Positions 8,944-17,596 of a stretch of 37,777 nucleotides of DNA are shown one piece after another. Under the pieces are notes generated by a model. The model saw only the letters and a program-made list of their open reading frames with translations, had not been told where the DNA came from and ran no database searches. Position numbers and translations under genes: made by a program. The DNA lies in assembly GCF_002256775.1 (NCBI RefSeq), contig NZ_NCII01000022.1, forward strand, positions 1 to 37,777. Reading direction: 5' to 3'. Positions within the stretch are counted from its first letter, which is position 1; every line of letters starts with the position of its first letter. The stretch is from Novosphingobium sp. 17-62-19. Lineage in GTDB: Bacteria; Pseudomonadota; Alphaproteobacteria; Sphingomonadales; Sphingomonadaceae.

Positions 8944-9224
8944 CCTGACCCCGTTTGACGCACCCGACCGCGCTGGGCACCGCAGAATGCTATGCCTGCT
9001 CAGCAGGATTCAGGAACCAAGGGATGATTCGAAAATGGCAGGATTGCCAGGAACCAAGGGAACTTGGCACCGCCTTAGCCACAATGAAGCCGCAGAAAGG
9101 CAACGCCAAATCTGCTGAATGATCGACAAATGCGATCAAACTCAGTGCAACAATGTGTGAAACCATTCACTGATTCTGGCGTATAAGCGGCGAATTCCAA
9201 CCGTCCACACAAAGGGGAAACATC
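8944..9224. promoter_or_regulatory. Divergent region between NfrB-like gene and dps
   Basis: 281 bases between divergent starts. It holds the direct repeat described at 9003-9061, an inverted repeat CCAAG/CTTGG around GGAA at 9055-9068, an AT-richer stretch from about 9110, and the strong AAGGGGAA ribosome site of dps at about 9212-9219. An ORF runs through much of it on the plus strand but has no protein-like character. No other gene seen. Confidence 0.5.
9003..9061. repeat. Imperfect tandem direct repeat upstream of dps
   Basis: Two copies of a 22-24 base unit. The shared core CAGGAACCAAGGGA occurs at 9011-9024 and 9048-9061, each preceded by GCAGGATT (9003-9010 and 9038-9045); the second copy has two extra bases, GC, between the parts. 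The units are about 35-37 bases apart, between three and four helical turns. They lie 160-220 bases before the dps start. They could be paired binding sites for a regulator or a local duplication; the sequence does not say which. Confidence 0.6.
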
Positions 9225-9680
9225 ATGCCCGGCGACAACGCAAAGAAGGCTCTGATCGACAGCCTCAACGGCCTGCTGGCCGATTACTTCACGCTCTATC
9301 TCAAGACCAAGAATTTCCACTGGCACGTCGCTGGTCCGCAGTTCCACGATCTGCACCTGCTGTTCGATACGCACGCGACCGAACTGTTCGCGCTGACCGA
9401 CGTGATCGCTGAACGCGTGCGCAAAAACGGTGGCAGCACGCTCACCAGCATCGGCGCCATCGCAGGCAAATCCTCGATCAAGGACGACGATCGCGCCAAA
9501 GTTGACGCGATAGACATGGTCAAGACTCTGCGTGACGACAACGCTGCGCTGGTCAAGGTGATCCGCGCGGTCAAGGCCGCAGCCACCGAAGCGGGCGACA
9601 ATGCCACCGAAGGCCTCGCCGACGACTGGACCGACCAAGCCGAACAGCGCGCCTGGTTCCTCACCCAGATCGCTGCCTGA
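9225..9680 (+). CDS. dps: Dps-family ferritin-like DNA starvation protein
   Basis: 151 residues, the usual Dps length. Ferroxidase-site residues line up with E. coli Dps: H32 in NFHWHV, H44, D48, D59 and E63 in DVIAER. Dps forms a 12-subunit shell that oxidises Fe2+ with hydrogen peroxide, stores the iron and protects DNA in stationary phase or oxidative stress. The N-terminal tail is short with two lysines (KK at 7-8), so non-specific DNA binding may be weak. A strong AAGGGG site lies about 6 bases before the ATG. The gene is monocistronic, with a repeat-bearing upstream region and a large hairpin after its stop. The annotation is secure. Confidence 0.95.
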   Translation: MPGDNAKKALIDSLNGLLADYFTLYLKTKNFHWHVAGPQFHDLHLLFDTHATELFALTDVIAERVRKNGGSTLTSIGAIAGKSSIKDDDRAKVDAIDMVKTLRDDNAALVKVIRAVKAAATEAGDNATEGLADDWTDQAEQRAWFLTQIAA

Positions 9681-9697
9681 TAACGTCTGCCCACCAA

Positions 9698-9778
9698 CCC
9701 CGCTCGTCCTGAGCCTGTCGAAGGACGCTGGCACAACGCCAGCCAACCACCCTTCGACAAGCTCAGGGTGAGCGGGGT
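9698..9778. repeat. REP-like inverted repeat, likely bidirectional terminator
   Basis: Long imperfect inverted repeat between the convergent dps and gspN genes. The left arm (about 9698-9724) contains GTCCTGAGCCTGTCGAAGG, and the right arm (about 9749-9776) contains CCTTCGACAAGCTCAGG. At the tip is a second perfect 6-bp stem, GCTGGC (9727-9732) with GCCAGC (9738-9743) around a 5-base loop. The CTGAGC..GTCGAAGG palindrome is a dispersed element I know from sphingomonad genomes. Position suggests it ends transcription from both sides. Confidence 0.8.
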
Positions 9779-9805
9779 GGGGTCTATTCAATAAAGCAGA
9801 ATGCC

Positions 9806-10516
9806 TCAGAACGTCCCGCTCGTCCCGATGCCGATGCCGCCGGGACGGGCGTCGAACCCCCCGGCGCGCAGTGCGTCTGCCGTTTCCTGCGGCAAACCGG
9901 ACAGCGTCAGGTCCGCCTGCCAACGCCCGTCTCCGGCAATGCGCAGCGTCATCTGCTCCATGCCCTGCGCCCCGCGCAACGGCACCAGCAGCGCGCCCTT
10001 GTCGCACCGCGCCTTGCCCGAAAGCGTGATCGGCCCCGGCAACAGTGGCCCCGGCGATGCCAGCGTGAGGCTCAGCGTGCCCTCTGCCGAAACGCACTGC
10101 CCGCCATCCATCGCCACAGAAAAATCGCCAAAGCCCAGCGATGTCACCGGCAACTGCCCCAGTCCGTCAGGCAAGCCAATCGTCCCGCTGGCATGGGAAA
10201 GGCCGCGCGCCGAAGCCTTGGCCGCAAACCCTTCGCGCGAAACGGCAAACTGCGTGCGTCCGATCAACAGCGGCAAAGGCTCAAGCCCCGCCTCCACCGT
10301 GCCAATCGGCAGCGGCCCGACGTTCAGGTCGGCAATCCGCCCGTCCCAGACCGAACCTTCCACACTGCGCGCCGTCACATTTTCCGGCATCGCCATGCCC
10401 AGTACCAACCGCAACGGCAGCAGCACGATCAGCGCCAGCAAGGCCAATCCCGCCAGCGCCAGCCAACCGCGCCGGGTCATCCCCGCCTCGCGCACGAAAA
10501 TCCAGCGCCCGATCAT
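9806..10516 (-). CDS. gspN: Type II secretion system protein N (GspN)
   Basis: 236 residues, last gene of the secretion operon. One N-terminal membrane segment (about 17-42) precedes a beta-rich periplasmic domain with the SVWDGRIADLNVG motif near 53-65 common to GspN proteins. GspN is an accessory inner-membrane component of uncertain role, present in only some T2SS. The ATG overlaps the gspM stop by 4 bases; an internal ATG at 10480 could give a product 12 residues shorter but would lose the overlap. It ends about 28 bases before the REP-like hairpin. Confidence 0.8.
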   Translation of the reverse strand: MIGRWIFVREAGMTRRGWLALAGLALLALIVLLPLRLVLGMAMPENVTARSVEGSVWDGRIADLNVGPLPIGTVEAGLEPLPLLIGRTQFAVSREGFAAKASARGLSHASGTIGLPDGLGQLPVTSLGFGDFSVAMDGGQCVSAEGTLSLTLASPGPLLPGPITLSGKARCDKGALLVPLRGAQGMEQMTLRIAGDGRWQADLTLSGLPQETADALRAGGFDARPGGIGIGTSGTF

Positions 10517-10992
10517 GCGCCTGCCCGCCGCAGCGTGACGTTTACCGAAACCGTGCCATCGGGCGCGGGCGTCACCGTCAATTGTTCCACCGCCAGCCCT
10601 TGCGCCGACAGCCCATCAAGCCACGCCAGCGCGGCCGATGCCCGCGCCGTGGGGATCACCATGGCCACCATGTCGCTGCCCTGCTTCTGGCTCGATTGAA
10701 CAACGAAGCCTGCTTCCTGCGCGCTCGCCTGCGCCACCTGTTCCGCCGGTCCGGCCAGCGCTGCCGCACGCGGAGCAGGCGCACGCTTCAAGGCCTCAAG
10801 CCCCGCCACAATCCGCCCGGCGCGCTCAGTCGCCTCACGGTGGCGAACCGCCGCATCGTCCAGCGCCGCGCCCAGCGGCAGGATCAGGCCATAGACCAGC
10901 AGCATCAGCGCGGTCAGCCCGCCTGCCACGCCCACCAGCCAGCGCTCACGCCCGGTCAGGCCGATGAACCATGCAGAAGCCCGGCCCATCAT
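10513..10992 (-). CDS. gspM: Type II secretion system protein M (GspM)
   Basis: 159 residues. A short cytoplasmic N-terminus (GLTGRERWLVGVAGG) leads into a membrane helix (about 20-42), then a periplasmic coiled region and a ferredoxin-like fold with the VEQLTVTPAPDGTVSVNVTL strand pair at the end. This is standard GspM architecture. GspM binds GspL and the pseudopilus and helps form the inner-membrane assembly platform. The start ATG overlaps the gspL stop by 4 bases. The protein is divergent, as GspM usually is, so the call depends partly on operon position. Confidence 0.85.
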   Translation of the reverse strand: MMGRASAWFIGLTGRERWLVGVAGGLTALMLLVYGLILPLGAALDDAAVRHREATERAGRIVAGLEALKRAPAPRAAALAGPAEQVAQASAQEAGFVVQSSQKQGSDMVAMVIPTARASAALAWLDGLSAQGLAVEQLTVTPAPDGTVSVNVTLRRAGA

Positions 10993-12107
10993 GGCGCCCT
11001 CACCGTAATGGCCGCCACCGTCGCTCCCGTAGGATCAGGGGCCAGCGATGGTGGCACGGTCACTTTCCAACCCTGATTTTGCAGCGCAATCAGCACCGCG
11101 TTCACATCTTCGGCACGCGGTGCCGCAGCCGTAAAGCGCAGCGTCCCATCCGCGCCATAACCCAGATCGCGCAGCTTCACCCCCGGCACAGCGCGCATCA
11201 CATCCAGCAGCGCGGCAGCGGGCGCGGCAAAGCTCGCCCCGCCCTCACCCCGGCGCGCCAGTTCGGCGTTCAGCAAACGCTCGGCAGAATCCAGATCGGT
11301 CGCCGCCGGAAAACGCTGCTGCGCCAGCTCCAGCGCGCGGCTCTCTTCGGCAGAACTGTCCATGTTCCACTTCACCACCCACACCAGCATCAGCAGCAGC
11401 GCCAGCAAAGCCGCCACCGCCGCCATGCGCGCAAGGCCCAGCCAATCCGCCGTGCGAAACACCGAAACCCGGCGCGGCGCATACTGCGCTTGCCGCAGGT
11501 TGATTGGCGGCGCGGCGTGGATTTCCGCCAGTCGGGCCAGCAGATCATCGCCCGTCAGCGCCGATTGCTCCAACCCTTCGGCAAGGACTGACACCAGCCC
11601 CGGCTCAGCCACGAAGGCCGCCTCCGCCGTGCGCGCCACCAATTCCCCACCAAGATCGGCCAGCATCAGGCCCCGCTCAGGGCGTGGCAACACCAAAGCG
11701 GCGGGCACCAATGCTTGGGGATCGATCCCCTGCCCCGCCAGCATCGCCAGCCAGCGATCCATCACCGCTGGAGCCACCCGGCACGCCACCAAGCGCCCGT
11801 CATGCGCGCCAACCGCTACATGCTGCCCCGCTTCAAGCCCGCCTTGCGCCAGCCCCAGCCGCTCTGCCGCAAGGGCCTGCGCCACCGGCATATCGGGCAA
11901 CGGCTTATCGATCACCGGCGCATCCGCTGCCGGCACCAGCACCGTCACTGCCCCAGCCGCGCCACAAGGCGCGCTTTCGGCTTGCGCATCAAAGGCCATT
12001 TCACGGCCAAGCCCGCTCTCACCCACACGCCACCAGCGCCACGGCGCATCCGCCTGTGCAGGCAGCAGGACGATCAGGCCGTCAGGAACAGACGCGGCAG
12101 CAGCCAT
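10989..12107 (-). CDS. gspL: Type II secretion system protein L (GspL)
   Basis: 372 residues. The N-terminal two-thirds is the cytoplasmic actin-like domain that binds the GspE ATPase (PWRWWRVGESG near 22-32; MLADLGGELVART near 152-164). One membrane helix follows at about 228-252 (MAAVAALLALLLMLVWVVKW), then a periplasmic ferredoxin-like domain. GspL couples ATP hydrolysis by GspE to pseudopilus growth. It starts only 6 bases after the gspG stop, the place where gspH, I, J and K normally lie. There is no remnant of those genes in the gap and the GspL N-terminus looks complete. Confidence 0.88.
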   Translation of the reverse strand: MAAAASVPDGLIVLLPAQADAPWRWWRVGESGLGREMAFDAQAESAPCGAAGAVTVLVPAADAPVIDKPLPDMPVAQALAAERLGLAQGGLEAGQHVAVGAHDGRLVACRVAPAVMDRWLAMLAGQGIDPQALVPAALVLPRPERGLMLADLGGELVARTAEAAFVAEPGLVSVLAEGLEQSALTGDDLLARLAEIHAAPPINLRQAQYAPRRVSVFRTADWLGLARMAAVAALLALLLMLVWVVKWNMDSSAEESRALELAQQRFPAATDLDSAERLLNAELARRGEGGASFAAPAAALLDVMRAVPGVKLRDLGYGADGTLRFTAAAPRAEDVNAVLIALQNQGWKVTVPPSLAPDPTGATVAAITVRAP

Positions 12108-12113
12108 CGCTCG

Positions 12114-12581
12114 TCAGTTCTGCCCGGCGTAGATGTCAGCGTTCAGATCGGTCCCGCCCGGTTGCCCATCGGCCCCCAGCGAGAAGATTTCGAACGGCTT
12201 CCCGTCACGCCCCGGCGCCTGATACTGATAGGCATGGCCCCACGGGTCGGTCGGAATGTCCTTCACATAGCCGCCCGAACGATAGTTCTGCGGCATGGAA
12301 AGATTGGCAGGCGGCGTCTTCAGCGCATTCAGCCCTTCGCCGAGCCCCGGATAGCTCGCCATGTCCAGCCGGTACATTTCCATGCCCTGTTCCAGCGTGG
12401 CAATGTCACTGCGCGCCTTCACCACCATCGCCTTGTCCTGGCTTGGCAGCACGTTGATCAGCACCACGGTCGCCAGCAAGCCGATGATGAAGATCACCAC
12501 CATCAGTTCAACAAGGCTGAAGCCGTTGCGGCGGCGCTTGTCCTCGGTTTCGGGAGTTTCAGGTGCGATTTGGTCAGTCAT
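12114..12581 (-). CDS. gspG: Type II secretion system major pseudopilin GspG
   Basis: About 155 residues. A polar leader of some 20 residues ends in KRRRNG, followed by the prepilin processing site G/FSLVE with Glu at +5, then the hydrophobic helix MVVIFIIGLLATVVLINV. The C-terminal region contains DPWGHAYQYQAPG and FSLGADGQPGG, the calcium-site region typical of GspG. The prepilin peptidase GspO that would cut it is not in this window. I chose the ATG at 12581; a TTG two codons earlier overlaps the gspF stop. This is the only pseudopilin gene in the operon. Confidence 0.92.
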   Translation of the reverse strand: MTDQIAPETPETEDKRRRNGFSLVELMVVIFIIGLLATVVLINVLPSQDKAMVVKARSDIATLEQGMEMYRLDMASYPGLGEGLNALKTPPANLSMPQNYRSGGYVKDIPTDPWGHAYQYQAPGRDGKPFEIFSLGADGQPGGTDLNADIYAGQN

Positions 12582-12583
12582 GG

Positions 12584-13813
12584 TCAAAGTCCGGTAAGGT
12601 TCTGAAGCTGCAGGATCGGCAGCAGGATGGCCAGAATGATGAGCGCCACAGCCGTGCCCATCACCACGATGATTGCAGGTTCCAGCAGCGCCATCATCGC
12701 CGCGGTAAAGGCTTCGAACTCGCGCTCAAGGTAATCGGCAGCGCGCTCCAGCATGGTACCAAGCTGCCCAGCCGCCTCGCCACTTGCCGCCAGATAAACC
12801 AGCAGCGGCGGAAACGTCCCCGCCTCACGCAGCGCGGTGGAAAGCGATCCGCCCGCGCGCACCTTCTCGGAAATACCCGCCAGCGATTGCGCCTGCATCG
12901 CATTGGAAACGGTGCGCGTCGCCAGCCGAAGCCCATCGACAAGCGGCAACCGGGCCTCGATCATCGTGGCCAAGGTGCGCGCCAGAGACGCTGCATGAAC
13001 ATCGCGAATCAGCTTGCCAATGAACGGAATACGCAGCAGCCCGCCATCAAAGCGCAGCTTGAACGCCGGTTGGCGCAGGGCGCGGACAAAGCCCAGAACA
13101 CCCAGCGCCATCAGCAGCAACAACGCCCACCACCACGCACTCAAAAACTGCGAAATCGCGATCACCACCCGCGTCAGCATCGGCAATTGCCGCGCTGCAT
13201 TGTCAAATTGCTCCACCACACGCGGCACGACCGAGATCATCAGCCCGGTCACCACGGCAATCGCCACCAGCGACAGCACGATGGGATAGGCCAGCGCCGC
13301 AATGATCTTGCCACGCACTTGTGCCTGTTTTTCCAGCATATCGGCCAGACGGTCGGCAATCTGGGGCAGGCTGCCTGAATTCTCGCCCGCGGCAATCATC
13401 GCACGATAGATCGGCGGAAAGCTCGGCTCTTCGCGCCGCATCGCCTCGGCCAAGGGCAGGCCCTCGGTGATCCCGGCGTGGACGTTGCTCAAAATGCCCT
13501 GCGCCTTGGGCTTTTCGGTCTGCCGCGAAATCGTGCGCAGCGTTTCTTCCAGCGGGCTGACCACCATCAGCGATGATAGCTGCCGCGTGAACAGCGCCAG
13601 TTGCTTGGCCGAAAGCTTGGTGGCGAACCAGGCGATGCCGCTGGTGCTGGTGGCCGCGCGCCGGGCCGATGTGGCTGCGTCGGCGCTGATCGTCACCACA
13701 AACCATTCGCGCGCGGTCAGCTTGTCCCGCGCCGCAGCCTCGCTCGCCGCCTCGATCGCGCCGCGCCGTTCCGCCCCTTTGGGATCAATCGCGTGATAGG
13801 CAAAGCGGGCCAT
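12584..13813 (-). CDS. gspF: Type II secretion system inner-membrane protein GspF
   Basis: 409 residues, the normal length. Two copies of the GspF/PilC cytoplasmic helical domain are present (about 70-195 and 270-395), with membrane helices near 170-195, 218-242 and 375-400. Typical motifs are LFTRQLSSLMVV in the first domain, REEPSFPPIYRAMIAAGENSG, and LVYLAASGEAAGQLG in the second. GspF is the platform protein of the inner membrane, probably rotated by GspE. The start ATG shares one base with the gspE stop (TGATG). Confidence 0.94.
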   Translation of the reverse strand: MARFAYHAIDPKGAERRGAIEAASEAAARDKLTAREWFVVTISADAATSARRAATSTSGIAWFATKLSAKQLALFTRQLSSLMVVSPLEETLRTISRQTEKPKAQGILSNVHAGITEGLPLAEAMRREEPSFPPIYRAMIAAGENSGSLPQIADRLADMLEKQAQVRGKIIAALAYPIVLSLVAIAVVTGLMISVVPRVVEQFDNAARQLPMLTRVVIAISQFLSAWWWALLLLMALGVLGFVRALRQPAFKLRFDGGLLRIPFIGKLIRDVHAASLARTLATMIEARLPLVDGLRLATRTVSNAMQAQSLAGISEKVRAGGSLSTALREAGTFPPLLVYLAASGEAAGQLGTMLERAADYLEREFEAFTAAMMALLEPAIIVVMGTAVALIILAILLPILQLQNLTGL

Positions 13814-15345
13814 CAGCCGTCCCGCCGCATGATGCGCGCGGCCTCTTCCGGGCTGGTCACGCCATCGCGCACCATGCGTCGCACAGCCTTGGCCAGCGTG
13901 GGCGAATCCGCAAAGGCGTGGCGCGCAATCGCCGCTTCATCGGCATTGTCGTGGATCATCTGGCGGATCACATCATCCACCCGCAGCGCCTCGAACACAC
14001 CGACGCGGCCCTGATAACCGGTCTGCGCGCACTCGCCGCAACCCTTGGCGGTCCAGACCATGCGCAGCTTCTTCATGCCCAGCACTTCGGCCATGCCGGG
14101 ATCGATCTCGCGTTCCTCACGGCAGTGCGGGCACAGCCGCCGCACCAGCCGCTGCGCAATCACCGCGCGCAGGGTGGATGCCAGCAGGAACGGCTCCACC
14201 CCCATATCGCGCATCCGCGTAATCGCGCCCGCCGCATCGTTGGTGTGGACGGTGGACAGCACCAGATGCCCGGTCAGCGATGCCTGCACCGCAATGTCCG
14301 CCGTCTCCCGATCGCGGATTTCACCGACCATCACCACATCGGGATCCTGCCGCAAAATCGCCCGCAGACCGGCGGCAAAGGTCAGCCCGACCTTGGAATT
14401 GACCTGCGTTTGCCCCACGCCATCCACAGCGTATTCCACAGGGTCTTCCACAGTCAGGATATTGCGCGCGCCATCGTTCAGACCACGAAGGGCGGCATAG
14501 AGGGTCGTCGTCTTGCCCGAACCGGTTGGCCCGGTGACCAGTACGATGCCGTTGGGTTCAGCCACCGCACGGCGCAACGTGTCCTCGGCCTTGGGATCGA
14601 GGCCCAGCTGGACGAGGTCGATCCCGGCGTTTTCCTTATCAAGCAGGCGCATCACCACCCGCTCACCCGCACGGTTGGGCAGAGTGGAGACGCGGACGTC
14701 GACCAGTTTTCCGCCCAAACTCAAAGAGATGCGCCCATCCTGCGGCACGCGCCGTTCCGCAATATCGAGCCGCGCCATCACCTTGATTCGACTTACCAGA
14801 ACGGGCGCGACATGCGGCGGCATTCGCAGTTTCTCGGTCAACACACCATCAACGCGCATCCGCACCACCAGCGCGGTTTCATACGGCTCGATGTGGATAT
14901 CCGACACGCCCTGGCGGAGGCTTTCTGCGATCAGTCCGTTGATCAGACGGATGGCGGGAGCATCGTCGGCGCTGTCCAACAGGTCTTCGGCAGACGGGAG
15001 GCCGAGGGCGAGTGGGTCCAGCCCATCGCCTGCGATGCCCATGTCACCGGCCACTGCGGCAGCGGCACCGTCGACCGCGTAAACCTCTGACAAGAGGCGC
15101 TCAAAGTCGGCTTGGTGCACTTTATGTGCGTTTAGGTGCAGTTCAGAAACACGCCGCAATTCGAGCAAAGCGAGCGGATCACCACCCTCGCGCAGGGCCA
15201 CCACCATCTCGGTGTCGGTCACGCTTTCCACCAGCACACCCCGGTCCCGCGCAAAGGCATAGGGTACGAAAAGGGGGGGCACGTGCGGTGCCGCCGGTTC
15301 CGCCACCTCCACGGTCAGCCCTTCAATGTCCTGCGCGTCATCCAC
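13813..15345 (-). CDS. gspE: Type II secretion system ATPase GspE
   Basis: 510 residues from the GTG at 15345. An N-terminal GspE domain (PYAFARDRGVLV near 28-39) precedes the ATPase: Walker A GPTGSGKT at 272-279, Walker B VVMVGEIRD at 337-345, and the zinc-binding pairs CPHC (405-408) and CGEC (436-439). It powers pseudopilus assembly at the cytoplasmic face and binds GspL. The frame stays open to a GTG at 15408, but that start would overlap gspD by 59 bases and add an Arg-rich peptide unlike GspE, so the start 4 bases after the gspD stop is preferred. No clear ribosome site precedes either, consistent with translational coupling. Confidence 0.92.
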   Translation of the reverse strand: MDDAQDIEGLTVEVAEPAAPHVPPLFVPYAFARDRGVLVESVTDTEMVVALREGGDPLALLELRRVSELHLNAHKVHQADFERLLSEVYAVDGAAAAVAGDMGIAGDGLDPLALGLPSAEDLLDSADDAPAIRLINGLIAESLRQGVSDIHIEPYETALVVRMRVDGVLTEKLRMPPHVAPVLVSRIKVMARLDIAERRVPQDGRISLSLGGKLVDVRVSTLPNRAGERVVMRLLDKENAGIDLVQLGLDPKAEDTLRRAVAEPNGIVLVTGPTGSGKTTTLYAALRGLNDGARNILTVEDPVEYAVDGVGQTQVNSKVGLTFAAGLRAILRQDPDVVMVGEIRDRETADIAVQASLTGHLVLSTVHTNDAAGAITRMRDMGVEPFLLASTLRAVIAQRLVRRLCPHCREEREIDPGMAEVLGMKKLRMVWTAKGCGECAQTGYQGRVGVFEALRVDDVIRQMIHDNADEAAIARHAFADSPTLAKAVRRMVRDGVTSPEEAARIMRRDG

Positions 15346-15349
15346 CGGA

Positions 15350-17596
15350 TCAGTCCCGCGCGCTGCTCGGCGGAAGTTCAGACTGCTCCAGCGGCGCAGG
15401 CGTTGCACGCGGGCGGATCAGCGTATCGCCGGGAGCCACTACCGCCACTTGTGCAGAAGGCGCGGCGGGGAGAGTCGCGCCCATGTAGTCGACGATAAGT
15501 TCGTCGATGCTCGGTTCGCGCTTCGGCTCGAAGTTCAACTGCGCCTCACGCACCGTGCCATAGCGGCGCGCGGCGAGGTTCTGACGGTCAGCCGCATTGC
15601 GCAGGATCGTGGGGCGGATGAACACCATCAGGTTCGTCTTCACCCGGCTGCGCGCGCGGGATTTGAACACTTCGCCGATGATCGGAATATCGCCAAGGAA
15701 CGGCACTTTCTGCAAGGTGCGCTGCTCGTTATCATCCAACAACCCACCCAGTGCCACGATCTCGCGGTCCCCCACGGTCACGGTCGTCTTGATCTCGCGC
15801 TTGTTGATGATCAGTTCGTTCGAAGTGCGCGAAACCGTGCCCGCGATCGAGCTGACTTCCTGCCGCAGGTCCAGCCGGATCAGATTGCCTGCGTTGATCT
15901 GCGGCGTCACGTCCAGTTCGATGCCCACGTTCTGCCGCTGGATCGTGCGGAAGCGGTCATTGAAATTGCCTTGCGAAAGCGCTTCCCCGGTGGAGATCGG
16001 CACTTCCTGCCCGAACAGAATCGAGGCCGGGACATTGTTGTTGGTGGTGATGTGCGGGGTGGACAGGATGTTGGAATCCCGGTCCGTCTGCACCGCAGTA
16101 ATCAGTGCGCCAAGATAGGTGTTGTTGCCCAGATCGGTCAGGAACCCGGTATATCCGCCGCGCGCTGAACTGATCGAATTGACCGCATTCTGGCGCAGCA
16201 GATCGCCGGTGGCACTGTTGGTTGACGTGGTAACCGTCTCACCATTGATCAGCGTCGTCGTCTGGTCGAAATTGTCTGCCAGCAACCCGCCCGCAATATC
16301 GATGATGTTGGGCGACGAGTTGGAGAAATTGGTGACGGTGAATGGCTTGTTCTCCCCACCGAACAGCAGCTGGACGCCCAGTTCGCGCGCCACATTGTTG
16401 GAAATTTCAACGATGATCGCTTCGACCAGCACCTGCTGCTGCGGGATATCAAGCTGGTGGATCAATTCGGAAATACGGCGCTGATCGTCAGCGGGCGCAG
16501 CGATGATGATTGCATTTGCGCCCGGATAGCGGGTGATCGTGGCCGTGCCGCGCCCATTGGCCAGCTTGATCGGACCGCTGCCCAGCCCGCCTGCCGTCGC
16601 CCCGATAGGGCTGGTCGCCGTGCCGCCGGTGGCTGCCGCCTGACCGGTCGAGCCTTGCGTTCCGGCGGTCGACGTGCCGCTGCCGCCCACTCCGCCCAGC
16701 GAAATGGGTGAGGCGCTGGCCGAGGCGACTTCGCCGCCGCCCTGCCCGCCGACCAGACGTTCGAGCACCGGAACAAGCGCCGCCGAATCCGCATGATCGA
16801 GCCACACGACCTTGATTTCGCCGCCCGTTGCCGCCTTTGCATCAAGCTGGCGCGCCATCGCAGCCATCTTGGCCAGCGTGGCAGGTTCACCGCGCATGAG
16901 CACGGCATTGGCGCTGTCCACCGCAACCACGGTGGCGAGCGAACGCCCGCCCTCACCACCAGCGGGCACCAGTTGCGTCAGTGCCGTGGCGATTTCACGC
17001 GCGCCAGCGTGATCGAGCATCACGGTCTGCGTGGCGGCATTGTCACGGTCAATATCGGCCAGCAGCGCGCGGATGCGGCGCATGTTGTCAGCATAATCCA
17101 CCACTACCAGCGAATTGCCGGATTTGTTGGCGGTGATCGCGCCTTCCTTGCTGACCAAGGGGCGCAGCGTTTCCACGGCCTGCACAGCGTCTACCGCGCG
17201 CAGACGGATCACTTCGGTGACCATCTGGCTTTGCATCGCGCCACGGCTGCCGATGCGGCTGGGATTGCTGGCAGCCCCATCGGCAGGCTGAATGCGGAAA
17301 GCGCCGTTGCCGGTAGGCACCGCCACTAGACCATTGGCGCGCAAAGTGGAGAGAAACACTTCGAAGTATTCCGAACGGCTGAGCGCACGATCCGACACGA
17401 CGCTAACCTTGGTCTGCACGCGGCTGTCGACGATGAACGTACGCCCGGTGACTTCGGCAGCATCGGCCACGAAAGCGCGGATATCGGCTTCGCGCACGTT
17501 GAGCGTGTATTGTGCCCACGCGGCCTGCGGCACGGCCAGAGCGAGGGCGGCAGCTCCGAGGAGCATCTTCGGAGCGAGAAGCTTGCGCAGGTTCAT
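15350..17596 (-). CDS. gspD: Type II secretion system secretin GspD
   Basis: 748 residues. A signal peptide (about 1-28) is followed by N0 (about 30-105), N1-N2 (about 125-255) and N3 domains, then the secretin barrel (about 395-690) with VPFLGDIPIIGEVF and LMVFIRPTIL. It forms the outer-membrane channel. The N3 domain is interrupted by a Gly/Ser/Thr-rich stretch at about 284-345. The final 60 residues are proline-rich and probably include the region that binds a pilotin, if one exists. The ATG overlaps the gspC stop by 4 bases. Confidence 0.95.
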   Translation of the reverse strand: MNLRKLLAPKMLLGAAALALAVPQAAWAQYTLNVREADIRAFVADAAEVTGRTFIVDSRVQTKVSVVSDRALSRSEYFEVFLSTLRANGLVAVPTGNGAFRIQPADGAASNPSRIGSRGAMQSQMVTEVIRLRAVDAVQAVETLRPLVSKEGAITANKSGNSLVVVDYADNMRRIRALLADIDRDNAATQTVMLDHAGAREIATALTQLVPAGGEGGRSLATVVAVDSANAVLMRGEPATLAKMAAMARQLDAKAATGGEIKVVWLDHADSAALVPVLERLVGGQGGGEVASASASPISLGGVGGSGTSTAGTQGSTGQAAATGGTATSPIGATAGGLGSGPIKLANGRGTATITRYPGANAIIIAAPADDQRRISELIHQLDIPQQQVLVEAIIVEISNNVARELGVQLLFGGENKPFTVTNFSNSSPNIIDIAGGLLADNFDQTTTLINGETVTTSTNSATGDLLRQNAVNSISSARGGYTGFLTDLGNNTYLGALITAVQTDRDSNILSTPHITTNNNVPASILFGQEVPISTGEALSQGNFNDRFRTIQRQNVGIELDVTPQINAGNLIRLDLRQEVSSIAGTVSRTSNELIINKREIKTTVTVGDREIVALGGLLDDNEQRTLQKVPFLGDIPIIGEVFKSRARSRVKTNLMVFIRPTILRNAADRQNLAARRYGTVREAQLNFEPKREPSIDELIVDYMGATLPAAPSAQVAVVAPGDTLIRPRATPAPLEQSELPPSSARD

